A stretch of DNA of 64,000 nt from Montifringilla adamsi (GCA_017590115.1 JAGGNK010006559.1:10494162-10558161), one strand, 5' to 3'; shown: positions 1 to 13,068, numbered from the stretch's first letter. Made by a program: numbers and translations. The notes: generated from the letters alone by a model not told the origin.

Positions 1-129
1 ATCTATCTTTAAGAAAAATCTTAGCTATTACTTGAGTTACTAAAAATTCTCTTGAGCTTTCCTAGGGACATGATGAGATGAGTAGTAACTGAAGAATGAT
101 GAAACACCATATGAATTGGTCCTTTAGAA

Positions 130-1225
130 ATATTTCATAGGATCAGAGTGGTTTATGTTGGAAGGGACCTTAAAGATCATATAGTTCTATCCTTCCTTCC
201 ATGGGCAGCGACGCCTTTCATGAGACTAGGTTACTCAGAGCCCCAGCCAGCCTGGCTTTGAACACTTCCAGGAATCAGACATCCACAGCTCCTCTGGGTA
301 ACGTGTTCCAGTGCTTCAAGTCCCTCACAGTCAAGAATTTCTTTCTAAATATCTAATCTAAATCTACTATTGTTTAGTTTGAAGCCATTTCCCTTGTCCT
401 CTCTCTATATGCTCTTGTGAAAAGTGTCTCTCTGTCTTTCTTGTAGGCTCGCTTCAGGCAGTAGAAGGTCAAAATTAGGTCATCCCAAGCCTTCTCTTTT
501 CCAGTTTGAATGCAATTCTCTCAGCTTTTCCTTATACGAGGGGTGCTCCAGCTCGTAATCTTCTCGGTGCCCCTTCTCTGGCCTTACTCTGATAGGTCAA
601 GGATCTTCCCATGCCAGGGACCCCAGAGGTGGATGCAGCACTGCTCACCAGAGCAGAGCAGAGGGGCAGAATCCTCTCCCCCACGCTGCTTTGGATGCAG
701 CTCGGGACACATTTGACTTTTTGGGCAGTGAGTCTTATTAAATGCCAGGAGGTTCGCATTGTTCCACTCCTTGAGCTTGTCCAGGTGCCCCTCCATGGTA
801 TCCCATCCTTCAGGTTTGTCAACTGCACCACTCAGCTTGGTGTCATCTGCAAGCTTGGTGAAGGTGCATTTGAACCCTTTGTCTATGCCATAAATAAAGA
901 GATGATAAAACAGTGGTCCCACCTGGAGCCCTGAGGGATACCATTTGTCGCTGATATCCATCACGACTGAGCCACTGACCACTAACCTCTGGATGTGACC
1001 AACCAACCACTTTCTTTTCCATCTAACAGTCCATGCATCAAATCTATTTCTCCCAAATTTAGAGAAAATGTTGTGAGAGCTGTGTCAGAGTCTTTACAGA
1101 AACCCAGATAAACAATATCTTCAACCCTTTTCTTGTCAACTGGTGTAGTCACCTCATTTCTCTTGTATCCAATAGAAACCTCTAGACCACAAGATTTCTT
1201 TTGTATGATCATCTCCAATAACCAT
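130..1225 (-). mobile_element. CR1 LINE, 5'-truncated, 3' end at left
   Basis: The left end carries the reverse complement of the CR1 3' terminus (GTTGGAAGGGACCTTAAAGA). Rightwards the minus strand reads the RT C-terminal half, with the ADDTKL motif region near 840-860 and the preceding palm/thumb segment to about 1218. Several frameshifts and a missing block after the KTHC region show it is inactive. The copy is old judging by decayed terminal repeats. The element is read in the same direction as the inferred host gene. Confidence 0.85.
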
Positions 1226-2854
1226 TATTTAAGCAAATGTGGAAAGAACACTAGCATTATTGATATTTCAAGCAATATTTCTAAGGAAAGTAGTTTTGAA
1301 AGAAATTTCTGAAGCTGGTGAATTTTAAGTAACCTCTGACAATATCACAGACGTCCCCACTAGAAATCCTAGCACTGACCCTTTGCATAACAAAGGTCAC
1401 AGGGTGACCTGTGACCCAGCCAGGGGACTGAACACTGAGAGACACAGCAGGAGCCAAGGACCTCCAGACTTTTATACACTTGGACTGCAAGATGATAAAA
1501 GCCATGGGGTTCCTTTTTTCAGGGTCACTCCTTGCAGGCACCCAGAATGAGCTGTTATTCTGTTGTTGCAACATGATTAAATTACTATAAGGATCACGAC
1601 ATCTGAGATTCTGCTATGAGAAACCTGGAGTTGAACTAGTAAGGAAACCTGGTCTGAGTGTATGTGTGTGTGTAGGGAATCGAGTGGGGCTGGCTCAGTG
1701 GAGCTGTCCACTGCAAAGGGTCACAGTTCAGGGGGTGTGAGTGTGACTCACAGAGCGATTCCTGAACAGTCACACAGGAAAGTTTCCTTAACAATCCTCT
1801 AGAAAGTTGCCACTGGCCTGTTGGGTGTTTGATGCCAAAGAGTCTGAATTCTATGTTAAACATGCTAACTACTTGGAATAGTAAAAATTTATATGCATTT
1901 TTGTAGGAACAAAAGGAATGCACTGTCAAACCAGTGAGTCTCTGCCAGAATATAGGCCTAAATTGTGCTTTATTTCATCAAGCCATCAGTTTGTCTCCTA
2001 GATGTTGTAAGGTAGGACAATAGATTGCTATTGCTATTCCTTGCTTTAAAGAATGATCAATAGCAGGCATGATGGATAGTGCTAGGCAGAGAAAGAGTGG
2101 TCCTGGTTATATGAAAGATGCCAATTACATTTTGCCCTGTGGGGCAAACTTTCATTTCACAAAAGTGCTAATACAAAACAACTCTTTCTCTCACGCAGCA
2201 CTTATTTGAAGACTTATGTACTCTGACTTGCAGCTCTAAAAAATATGGCGTAGAAACTTTCCAGTTACATCACTGTCAGGAACATAATGTTTCTGGCTTC
2301 AACACTGTTTACAACCATGCTGTGTCTTAGAAGGCTGCTCTCACATGTCTTTAGCAATTATCCCAGCTCAGTCTCCTAAAAGAATTTCCTTGGTTTTATT
2401 TCTGGTAGCTATTTCTCTGCTGTCTACTCTCTCTTTCCTCTAGTTCAACCTATGGACTGACTAGAGTTCCCTGATTTTCAACCTGCTTGTCTAAAAACTG
2501 CCTACTAGTCTATCTGTATGTTGCTGTTAACTGAGATATAGATCAGAATACTGTGTATCATTATTTATTAAATTATTGTGGTTATTACTTCATCTTGCCA
2601 TCAAAAAAGAAAATATGCCTGTGACAACTCTCTCCCAGATATTTTTATATCACCGTGATGTGTGAGAATAAAGGACAATAAAATTGCTTTTTCTTCTTTT
2701 GTGTCAGAATGAATCTAATACACTGTTAGGAAAACCTGTCTCCATCACAGGAAAGCTTTCAATGGTTCACTGCCCTAACATTATTCAACATGCATTGAAT
2801 GCTGTTTTGAAGAGATGAAGTGACAAATATATGTGAAAAATGTTGTGGTTTTAC
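1226..2854. other. Non-repetitive intron or intergenic sequence
   Basis: No supported gene. A somewhat GC-richer patch at about 1370-1820 has open minus-strand stretches without good splice sites and could be an old unassigned repeat. Nothing else stands out. Confidence 0.5.
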
Positions 2855-2937
2855 CTGAAATACAGCATCTTCTTATACTGTCTCTCCATGCTTTCCAAAT
2901 CCAAAATCAAGTAGGAGAGAAAAGGGTCAACACTGAA
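2855..2937 (-). CDS. Predicted coding exon, 83 nt, phase 0 to 2
   Basis: The acceptor has a run of about a dozen T residues before AAG; the donor is TATTTCAG|GTAAAACC. Only the phase-0 frame is used, reading FSVDPFLSYLILDLESMERQ, then YKKMLYF, a helix-like leucine-rich segment. It follows the 9.4 kb exon in phase. It is the last exon seen, and it leaves two unpaired bases, so at least one more exon lies beyond the left edge. Confidence 0.7.
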
Positions 2938-5889
2938 CTTAAAAAAAAAAACAAGTAAGAAAAGAAGCAAAAATTTGAAAGGTAAGTATTTTAGATCTGA
3001 ACCCTGCTTTAGATAATTTCGAATGAGTTTATTTATCATATTTTTACATACAGATACATATTTATAAAAATAAACATAGGAGTATATATCTCTTCAATAC
3101 CACATTAAACAAAGAAACAAACTAAAAAGCTTGCAGATCTGAAAGATCATGTTGCTTAAAAATTAACATTTAACAATTAAGTTGGCTTACTTCAGCATGC
3201 CAGAATCATATCTTTGAAGGTTTCTGCAGATGACATAATTTCTGACTGTGTTATTCAGATTAAATTATCAGTGGAATTCAGATTAAAATATCACTGAGTT
3301 TCAATGTTTGCAGTTGTATTTTTTCTTGTATAATCCTACCTCCAGTATAACTTAGAAAATAAAAGTTGTGAAGAGATATTTCAGCATAAGGATTTTTTTT
3401 TTCAAATGTGTTAATATTGTAATTGCATTGTTGGCTATTGCAATGCTCCAGAATGGGAAGCTAATTATTAAAGGGCCCTATTTTTTATGGTCTCTGTTTC
3501 ATGTAGCTCACCCTGACCAGCAGCATAGGCAAGACAGACATGTGATGAGGAATTAAACCTCTCATATACAACATTTTTATCCTCTAATCTTGCTTTCAAT
3601 CTACTGCCACCCTCACTTTCACATTATGTCCTCACACATTTGTTTTCTGAAATTATTAGTAATTATTTCTCTCATCGTTATGCATATGGCTACATCTTTT
3701 CATTTCACAGAATGAGAAAAAAATCAACCTTGAAGTCTTAATGTCCTTATAATTTCCATCTGCTAATACTTCAGCTGAAAAAGAAGACTGTTTAAAGCCC
3801 TGACATCACCATGTGAATTTTAGAGTAAGGCTTTTAGAGGAAGAGCCACTGATAAGTGACTCCAGGCTCTGCTGCTGCTTTTTGAAGTATTCTTGGAAGC
3901 ACAACACCCCAGCATTTCACAGTTATGAGTGCTGCTTGTAGTAATGCCTTGCTTGGGTCTGTCATTTTCTCTAGGAAAGTAACAAGAAACAGGAAAGTAA
4001 AGTCTCATGTTGACAGCAAAATACTTGACAGCTTTGACCTGCAGTAGACATGACACTGACAAACAGCAACAACAGGATCCAGTCAATCGCATTTCATGGG
4101 TGCTATGATGCACAGACAGACCTTTGGTTCTCCTGATTTCTACCCCTATCCTTCTCCTCTTAGTGAGCTCAGATAATGTTTCTTCTGTAGAAGAGGAAAT
4201 CCTTTCACAATAAGAATTTTATAAACTGAGACTATGCAGATACAAAGGGTGAGAATTCCCTGTAGAGTGCGGCATAGGATAACAATTCTAGCAAAGAAAA
4301 ATTAATTGTGGTATTTTATAGCTCCTGGCAGTGAAATCATGATTGCTGTTTTGAAAAGTGGATAGAGAAAAGCAAAGTAAGTCTGACTTAAAGTATCAGA
4401 TATTAATAATGTAAATGGCAGAAACCATAGTGTTTCTCCACAGTTTTCCATAACTGGTTCCTTCAGTGTTTCCTAATGTGTCCAAGGAGATTTTATGAGC
4501 TTGGCTATTTTTCCTGCTGCTGAAACAAGCAAACAGATGAGGGGAGAATCTCCCAAAGACTGAGATTCCTTGAAGTCCTGCAGTCTAGATGCCAGGAAAC
4601 TTTATGCTGAATCCTACAGTCTAATTAATAGTCAATATTTTTTATGAATTCTCAAACAGCAGATTTATACTATGACAATTTTGTTTAAATGTCAGGAAAA
4701 TCTCATTCTCATGTAGAATTCAACACAATTATTCCTTTCCTAGAATCCATCATTATCTCATGTATAACAGGTTTGAAATCATCTTAGCAATAGTTACCAC
4801 ATGATTTCATCTGAGATGAGCAGGGTCTGCTTTACAATTAAAATATCTAGACTGCATAGTGAAGTTTAACATACCATTTAATATGCTTTAAACAGGACAC
4901 CAGTAAAGAATAAAAAAAGTCTCATTGCTATGATACACTTTGTTCCATATATTTATAGCCAGAATTATTAATCTAAGTTCAAAACATAGCCAAAATTCCA
5001 TGATTTCCAAATGTCACGAAAATAAAGCTTTCCTCAGATAAAAACTTCCATGTGACCATGAATAAAATAACTGCAATTTTTAACACATTCCTAACATTAA
5101 TAATATTTGTTATAGCACCTAAGACTTCCAGTTTCTTTCATTTAAGGGTCTCAGAGCTCATTACTTGTTTAAGAACCCAGGCTTCTTTATAAGGTCAAGA
5201 AATGTTATCTTCATTTTACAATAGGAATAGTGACAGAAAATTATCTCCCAGGAAAGTCACTGAAATCTGTTTCAGGCTCTGTTCGTCCCTTCCTATTCTA
5301 GATTTCTGTATATTTTAACTATCCTAGCACTATTGCTTCAAAATTTGAAATGTTTCAGCCAGTAAGAATCCAGGAATGCTGCTGCAGTTTTGACTGATTC
5401 ACCCTTGCAGCTTAGTATGTATACTTCTCAGTCAGTCATCTTCTTGCACTTATATTTGCATAATGATAGAACAGTTCTATCTTAGTAATTCAGCATAGTA
5501 TACAATTGCCATACTCTGACATGCAGGCAGCTAATATCAGTCAGTCAAAGCACAGGGATTTACATTAATCAATGTATTGCTCTTTCTCAGTTACTTTATT
5601 GCAATTCTCTAAATCTCATAGCTCTGATTATGAAGGAAGAAAGACCTTTGAGAAAACTGTGATGAAGTGAATAAAATTTTTAAAAATCACCATTTTTTTA
5701 TTAACAATGGCTTTGTGGACCATGCATTCTCATCATAAAGGTTGGAAAACTCTTAAAAGGTAAATACTACAAAAATCTGTGTGAGGGCACCATTTTATAA
5801 ATATCTAGAAGATAAAATGTATTGCATCAATCTGTAACTCACCTTAGTCTCTTATGTAAAACAAGCATTTCCCCCACATCTAGTTTGTT
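2938..5889. other. Intron with no recognised element
   Basis: AT-rich sequence with scattered stop codons in all frames and no splice-flanked open segment that I could support. Nothing else is seen. Confidence 0.5.
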
Positions 5890-6300
5890 GATAACCATAC
5901 CCAATGCAAACACTGTGATGCTTAAAGAGGCTGACCTAGAACAGAGGCTAGACAGAACCAAAGGACTAAAGCAGGTATTTATTAAAAGGCCTTCAAAGGA
6001 TAAACCCTGGGCAGCACAAGAGCCTGGTCGTGGCTTGGCCCAAGATGGACACAAGATGGATGCAAGATGGATGACCAGTCATGAGTATTCACACTTTTCT
6101 AAGTTTTGGTCCATTTACATATTTGGGTTAATTGTTCCATTACAGCTTCAGGTTATGAAGTCCCAGTCTGCTCAGATTGCTTTCCTCAGTCCCCTGTTGT
6201 TTACACTTCTTGAGCTTAGAGCTGCAGTGGTGTCCTTGCTTCTCAGGCTGGAAAAGGATTGTTTTGTCTAACTACCCTATGAAGAGAATTTGGTAACACT
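5890..6300 (-). repeat. Possible solo retroviral LTR
   Basis: The segment contains the reverse complement of AATAAA at 5978-5983, followed by a GC-richer block with a short repeated unit (ACAAGATGGA/GCAAGATGGA near 6050-6070). It ends in a pyrimidine-rich part. It resembles avian endogenous-retrovirus LTRs in the minus orientation. No flanking gag, pol or env sequence is present, so it would be a solo LTR. Borders and family are guesses. Confidence 0.38.
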
Positions 6301-6929
6301 TTATATGAAGTCCAGAGTCACACACTAGGGCAGTACAGAATCTAAAAACTATGAAAGCTAAAACTTAAGGCACCAACTTGACACTTAAAATATAAAAATA
6401 TTAAAAAATCTCAGCAAAGCACAGATACTTAAAAATATCCTAATAATTATGCCATTGGAAGAATTAGAAACAGGGTCAGATTTCTCAGTATTATGAATTA
6501 TCAATACTCTTTTGACTCTGAAAGAAAGATGGTCCAAAGAAAATTGTCCAAGACAGGTAAGTGACTTAGAAGCCCAACTGGAAAACTCCATCCTACTTTG
6601 TGTAGGTACATTTTCAATCCTTTGGCTTATTTCTTCTGGGAAAGATTTAAGAATAAAATATCTTTGATGATTCATCCTCCTCTTCAGGAGCACTCAGGGT
6701 GATATAATTGAGAGAAAATATTTCACATAAAATAACAGGCACAATTTTTCTTCATTAGAAGACAAATCCTCTCCTTCACCTTGTCTTCAATATGCTACAG
6801 TCTGGTGTCTGGGACACTCCTGGGGAATTGAGATACCCTTGCCAGTGGAAGATTACAGCCAATTTATACCACCAGTTGATTTGGCCATTACACTGCCAGA
6901 TTTTTTTGAGAGGCAACTTTTACTTTAGA

Positions 6930-7728
6930 CATAGAATCATATAGAATGGTTAGGATTGGGAGGAACCTAAAAGATCACCTAGTTCCATCCCTCCTGCCAT
7001 GGGTAGGGATGCCATTCACCAGATCAGGTTGCTCATGCTCCTCATTCAACCTGGCCTTGAACACTGAAAGGGATAGAACATCCACAGCTTCTCTGGGCAA
7101 CATATCCCAGTGCTTCATCACACTCTGAGTACAGAACTTCTACCTAATATTTAATCAAAACCCATCCTCTTTCAGTTGAAAACCATTGCCCCTTGTCCTA
7201 TCACCACTATCTGGCCATATAAGAAGTCCCTCCTCAGCACTTTTCATAAGCCCCCTGAGGGTACTGAACTGCTTCAGGGAGGTCTCCCCAAAGCCTTTTC
7301 TTCTCCAGGCTGAACAATGACATCTCTCTCAGCCTGTCTCCATAGCATAGGTGTTCCAGCCCTCTGATCATCTTCACAGCCTCCCTGGACCTGCTCTAAC
7401 AGGACCATGTCTTTCTTGTGTGAAGTATCCCAGAGCTGGATGCAGCACTCCAGGTGGGATCTCATGAGAGCAGAGTGGAGGGGCAAAATCCCTTGACCTG
7501 CTGGCCACCCTGCTTTCAATGTAACCTAGGAAGTGTTTGGTTTTCTGGGCTGTGAGTACACACTGTTGACTCATGTCCATGTCTTCACCCATGAGAGCCC
7601 CTAAGTGCTTCTCCACAGGGCTGGTCCCAGTGAGTTCTCCCAGTCTGGGATTAACCCAGTCCAACTGCAGCACCTTGCACTTGGACTTGTTGAAGTTCAT
7701 GAGGTTTGTGTGGGCTGACTTCTCAAGA
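6930..7728 (-). mobile_element. CR1 LINE, 5'-truncated
   Basis: It begins with ATAGAATCATATAGAATGGTT, the reverse complement of the CR1 3' tail, runs through the 3' UTR, then the RT C-terminal region on the minus strand (MNFNKSKCKVLQL, EKHLGALM, SRSRDFAPPLCS). The frame is broken around 7380-7500. The 5' truncation point abuts a CA microsatellite. Confidence 0.88.
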
Positions 7729-7740
7729 CAGTAAAGACAT

Positions 7741-7750
7741 ACACACACAC

Positions 7751-7798
<48 letters not shown>
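7741..7798. repeat. (CA)n microsatellite
   Basis: About 58 bp of almost pure CA with one G interruption near 7755. It produces artificial Thr-His and Cys-Val reading frames that are not genes. It directly follows the CR1 5' border. Confidence 0.97.
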
Positions 7799-7800
<2 letters not shown>

Positions 7801-9404
7801 CTCCAACTCCTTGGAACTTATTTCCCTCCTGCTAAGCACAGGGTGTGCACATGCTGCCTGTCATGGATTGAGTCTATCACCCTCTTACACAGCTGTATTT
7901 TAAGGATGGGAGGGTGTGTTCTGGTTATACCCAAAGTTAGAGAGGAGGGCATGGGATGGCTGGACATGAGGATGAAAACAGCACAGAGTGGAAAGTTAGA
8001 AGACTCCAGCATCCCAGCTGTCCTATGATTTTGAACATGGGATGAGTGGTGTGAGCCTATTATATAACTGTATGCTACAGCCCTTCTTATGACAACCACG
8101 AAGAAATGGTATTTTCAAACTTAAAAATCAGGATTAGTAAATGCATTGAGAAGTTCCTGTATTTGTGTGACTGCACAGTAGCTGTCACTCAGGAATTTTC
8201 TGGCTATAGCCAAGGTGTCAGGGATGAACATATGGCAATTCAGGCTAAGCCAAAAAACAATGCATGGGAGAAAATAGAAAGGTAATGGTGATCTAATTGT
8301 TTTGATTTCCAAAGTATTAAAACCTGATATTCTTATCTTGCTGGCATTGTCTTTAAACTATTGTTGCATGCAATAGTTTTCCTTTAAATATTCTCCTTGC
8401 TGCACACATGCAAATACATACACAAACACACACATCTACTATAAAAATTCCTAATTCCTATTAGCTGAAAAGCATTAGAGCTGTCACTGCCTCTTGAATA
8501 AAAGGTCTGTACAGCATAATTGTACACATCAGATATAACCTATGATCTGTTTTTAGGGCAACTTTCTACTAGCTGTGTTTTAGCTACACAAAGCAGCTAG
8601 AACTGGGACCCAGTCCTGTTCTCAGTGGTTTTAGTTTAATACACCATTCCCCAGACTTGGAGCTGTAAATATTTGTAAGTGCCTGCAACTTTGCAGCAGT
8701 TGAAATAAGGCACTCATTAAAACTTTCCTTCCTCTCCAGTTATCTTTGCTTTTTCTTTCTGTCAGGAACGTTTTTGCTCTTGACTAATGGCAATAGTGAT
8801 AAGTTTTTGCAAAACAATTGCTATATAAAATGTACATACATTTGATACTAATTTCCTAGTTTCTCCACAAGCTATCAGGAGTGACATGGAAGTTATTGCC
8901 TCTATTCCTAGAAAATATAATTTTATAGTACTGATACATATTAATATGGAGCTATAAAGACCTATGTTTGGAATGTCTCATGCATGTGTTTATTCTTTGT
9001 GAGTGGAACCCTGGAACTCAAATATAAACACATATAGAAACATGGTAAGATTTTGTTCTGAAGTTGAAGGCTCTGAAAATACAACAGGTCAATTATGAAA
9101 AGAATACACCTCATAACGAAACATATCCTCAGCCTCAAATTTATACAGTTGGAGACACTTAACAATCTCTGAAAACCAACTGAGAAGAGCCTAATGTAGT
9201 AGCACCTCAAGAGGTGGACTACTTAAATAATTTCCTGCCTTTTAAATCCAGAATGTTAGTTCGGCATCTCATCTATTTATATTATATATATATATATTCA
9301 TATGTACAACATACATATGTATGTATGTACTTATGCATGAGTGCCTGTGTGCATGTATAAAAGGTGCTTAAGAAAGAAAAAGAAAAGCACCAGTAAGCTG
9401 TTAC
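7799..9404. other. Intron, AT-rich, with a TA-rich patch
   Basis: No gene is supported. Positions 9278-9330 hold a TA/TATG-rich low-complexity patch next to the 9.4 kb exon. A small CA-rich stretch is seen near 8410-8435. Confidence 0.55.
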
Positions 9405-9476
9405 CTGCTGAAAGAAATATTGATCTACCAGGATCTTGAACACAGGGAGACCTTTCTTTCCGACTTCTATGAACAT
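9405..9476 (-). CDS. Predicted coding exon, 72 nt, phase 0 to 0
   Basis: The acceptor AATTTGCTTTTGAAAG precedes an exon of exactly 24 codons that ends with the donor CAGCAG|GTAACAG. It reads MFIEVGKKGLPVFKILVDQY and ends FFQQ. It joins in phase to the 2.9 kb exon. The first codon is ATG, but the preceding splice site argues for an internal exon rather than a start. Unrecognised family. Confidence 0.62.
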
Positions 9477-10054
9477 CTTTCAAAAGCAAATTTTCAGAGC
9501 TGAATTCCTAAATATGGTTCAGGCTGGCGTGATAGATAGTTCAGCCTGCAGTAGAACTTCTTTCTTCACAACAGGCAAAGATAAAATATGAAGTTTACTG
9601 TGAGGTAAAACTTATGGCCCTAAAGATATTTTTGAGTCTTCCAAGTTTGGTAGCTACTAATATGGAGTTTTAAACCCCCAGTTTTAAAGTACCTGAAAGT
9701 TTCAGCTTTTCTGTGTCTTATTGCTCTATATCCTCACCAGGACCTCAATTAAATTTTCTTCAAAAGCTTTTCTGAATTAGATTCTTATTACTAAGAAGAA
9801 AAGTAGTATCTCTGTTTACCCTTACAAACAGGAAAACATTTGACTGAATTTGTAGTCATAGTACTTTGGTAAAGAATGAAAGACAATTAAATCTAACTGG
9901 GAAATCTGATAAATAATTCACTGCCAGGGCTGAGAGATGCAATGTAACTATTTAGGTCTTGTGGTTTTTTTCTTTTTTATTTTTTCTGTAGTCTTCACAC
10001 ATATATTTGTAGCTCTGTAGTCTATTGTATTACTGACTAATTTTCCCAGTACTT

Positions 10055-10430
10055 TTGCGTGGCCTTTCCTTAAGCAGAAAGACAAAACAAGTTCCAGAGC
10101 TCCAAGCCCCGGGGGGACGTGGCCCCAGTGCTCTCTTGGCTCTTCCTGGGAACCAAGCCCGAGAACAACTCTTGGAGATATATTCTCATGGACAAAATAC
10201 AACTAGTGCTGAAGAGGGGGCTCCAGAGAAGGGGTTTGGCCTGGGGGGGAATTTCATCACCACTTGTCCTCCTAAATTTATCATTTATTCTATTTTAGTA
10301 AAACCTATAAAATATACTCACCCCTGATGGGGGGTGGGGTGGGCGCTTTTGTGGACATCTTTCCATAACTGGTCCTGAAGGCCTTCAAATAAAGATCCCC
10401 TTTTATATTATTACCTGATTATTAAAATTA
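10055..10430 (+). repeat. Possible solo LTR with polyadenylation signal
   Basis: A GC-rich island in an AT-rich intron (G runs near 10110, 10240 and 10327) is followed by AATAAA at 10388-10393 and a T-rich tail. That is the order U3-like, signal, U5-like. No primer-binding site or retroviral coding region follows. It could instead be an unrelated GC-rich element. Borders are uncertain. Confidence 0.33.
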
Positions 10431-10590
10431 TCTTGAGTTTCATTTCCAGATTGGGGAAAAAGGCAACAACACAATAGTTTTTGTGGTAAGAAATTCAGAA
10501 AGATTTGTTGTCTTCTGAAGCTGAACAAACCTAGAATAAAAGTGAGCATCTGAAAAGAATTATTGTTTCTAATGTCAGCCAGTTTCTCAC

Positions 10591-10638
10591 AGTCAAGTTT
10601 TTGCCAAGAGCTTGTGTTAGCTTTTTCTTCATGAGATC
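10591..10638 (-). CDS. Possible coding exon, 48 nt, phase 0 to 0
   Basis: The acceptor ACATGTAATATTTCAG and donor TTGACT|GTGAGAAA enclose 16 codons reading DLMKKKLTQALGKNLT. A second frame over the same bases is also open for over 90 codons, so the frame choice depends only on phase matching with 12.4 and 9.4 kb. Low confidence. Confidence 0.32.
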
Positions 10639-12445
10639 CTGAAATATTACATGTATTTTCTTTATTCTCCGTATTGAAGTCTTTGAACAAAACCTTGTGA
10701 GATCTTTAATATAAAAATTGGATTGATTTTCAAACTCAAAAAATACAGTGATCAGTGACAGAGTTACAGATTAAGGCTGAGTCTGTGGTAGATGTACGGT
10801 TTTTATGTCTGTCAGATAATGCCGAGGTTTGTGTGCTACTATATCATTATTCCAAACAAGTTACTAACTTCAGGGGGTACAAATTCAACCTAAATAAAAC
10901 AAAAACCCATAAACCTAATAAAATCCTTTCCCACATGAAGGAAAAGAAAAATATGCTGCCATTATACTAGACAGCAAAATCACAGGTTTTTATAAATATC
11001 TGTGAAAGAAATAACAGGCTAGCATTTAATGAAACATTGCTTTGAGATTTAAAGGAAACACCATGCTGTTGTTGATGAAGTTGCAATTATAGTGAAGTAA
11101 AATATTTGCTAAATAGAATTAAGATGTAAAGAGACAGATTGCTAGGAGAGATGTAAAAGTGAATTTTGGGGATAATAACGCTTTCATCAGAGAAATAATC
11201 CTAAATGTTGCTAGGTCTATGGAGGTTTTTCTTTTCTTTGCTGCTTGTTTTATAGACATATTAACACAAGAAAAAAAAAAAAAATATGGTGGGGTTTTTT
11301 TCAGCTTTCTTGCCTAATGGCAAATATTTGAAGTTTCATGATACTACCCAAAGATTCATGTTCGTTTGTTTTCACATGTCAAAGGATTAGTCTGGAATAA
11401 ATAAACATTCTGAAACATGAAGCAATTACAAAGATTATATGCATTTGATAGTTTGTCTTTTTGGACTTATAAGACATACAAATCAGAATGAGATTACTGT
11501 TATTTGAAAAAAAAAGTGTTTTCTATAAAAACTTACATTTAAATTATCATTATTTAAGACTATCCATGGACTTCATAACTTGATCTGCTATCACTTAAAG
11601 GTGAAGACCCACCCACTGTTTTCAAACGAGACAAGGCATAAAAGAGATGGAAAGCAGTGAGCCAGGCTTGTAGTTTATTAAGGCAGAATGAGATTAGCAG
11701 CAACAAAACTGTTAATGCATTATTACATATTGAATTTAAGTATTGAATTTAAGTATTACATAAGAAATTAAATATTGAATGTGAGCCAAACAGTTTATAA
11801 AATAATATTAAATTAATTCAAATGACAACACTAAGATGCACAGAATGGTGATAGTATTCTTCTTTCAGTCTTAGATAAATATATTGACCTGGTTTGTTAG
11901 GTAACTACATATCTGTCTTTTGACCTGCAGAACCGACAGTCTACTCAAAATTGTTTCAAGTGTGGTATGATAATTAAAGAACATCAGTGCTATTATTCTC
12001 TCTGTTTAGCTAGAACTTTTTCTGCTAGAAATGATATTGGGCTTGAAGACATTTTGATAACTTTCCAGGGAGACAGGTTTTATTAAAATTATGCCATAGA
12101 TATTTTCCCATCCTGCACCTGCTCACGATGCTGCTCTCTGTCCTATTATCCAAATTAAGGAATTAACTGAGAGTTTGAGGTTCAAATTTGTATGCAGATC
12201 TCACTGTTGATTTTGATTTCTATGTTTTTTATTTATGTTTCAACTAGATATGATTTGATTTGCATTTTGATTTCAACTATTTCTTTTTTTCTTGGTGTCA
12301 TTTCAAGGCCCATGAATTTCAGGCAGGATGCATTTTATGCCTGATTTCTAAAGTTCTTTAAGAATTTCTTTGTGGTTTCAGATAAATTATCTTGTTTGGC
12401 CTGTGTTTTTGCTTGTTAACCATTACATATTGCAGTTGGCAATAC

Positions 12446-12611
12446 TTCGTCCACAAGATTTTTGCTGGGTTTCATGTGATCCATATTCAGCTGGGTTATG
12501 TTTCCCAACCCAGGAACCATTAGCTTAGTTATGTGGATGTTAGCAGAGACATTCTCATTAGCTTCCATAAAAGCAGCCAAAGCAGAAAACTTTTGCAAAA
12601 TCAGCAAATTG
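12446..12611 (-). CDS. Possible coding exon, 166 nt, phase 2 to 0
   Basis: The frame is open across 55 codons and reads NLLILQKFSALAAFMEANEN, then VPGLGNITQLNMDHMK and finally NLVDE. The donor GACGAA|GTATTG is fair. The acceptor CTACAAACAG is weak; CAAAAG at the TTT TCT codons is an alternative but would change phase. The phases fit the 13.0 kb exon and the 10.6 kb candidate. It could instead be part of a decayed pseudogene, since the frame is open somewhat further on both sides. Confidence 0.38.
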
Positions 12612-13014
12612 CTGTTTGTAGTCTCCAGCAATGCTCTAGCTCCCTAAATCAGCAGATTCACTCCAACTTGTTTCACAGGGAGTCTGGCCAGCGTGTGTGT
12701 CATCAGAAGGGTTTTTTCAGAGCCCAGCACTATTTAGACCAGCATCTAGGATGTAACAAACTCATAAGCCTTGTTAACAACACCTGTGTCAGGATCTTTG
12801 ATGTAACTTCTGATTAAAAGCTCCTCTTTGAATAGGACAAACTGCAATGAATTAGAAATTAATTCCAGTTGATCATGTACAAGGGTCTGCCAATGGTAAA
12901 GAACTCAAAAGAGCAGGGAGAAAATTCTATTAAAATGAATTCATCTTTCATAAAAAAAGAATAAAACAGACATATTTATACTACTGAAGATAGGTTTCAT
13001 ATGCTTTCACTTAC

Positions 13015-13068
13015 TCTGAGAAATCTTTTCTTATATAATGAAATACAGTGATGTCATAATCAATCTGA
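13015..13068 (-). CDS. Predicted coding exon, 54 nt, phase 2 to 2
   Basis: An acceptor with a strong pyrimidine run (CTTTTTTTTCCCCATCAG) and a near-consensus donor (TCTCAGA|GTAAGTG) flank 54 nt. Only one frame is open, reading QIDYDITVFHYIRKDFS. Its exit phase fits the 12.4 kb candidate. Despite the small size, both splice sites are strong. Confidence 0.6.

Noticed and set aside
6530..6570. Consensus donor on the plus strand (AAGACAG|GTAAGTG)
   Set aside because: No acceptor or open exon upstream on the plus strand; isolated donors are expected by chance.
7706..7903. Open frame with a long Thr-His repeat (and a Cys-Val repeat on the other strand)
   Set aside because: Both are direct translations of the CA/TG microsatellite joined to CR1 and intron sequence; not genes.
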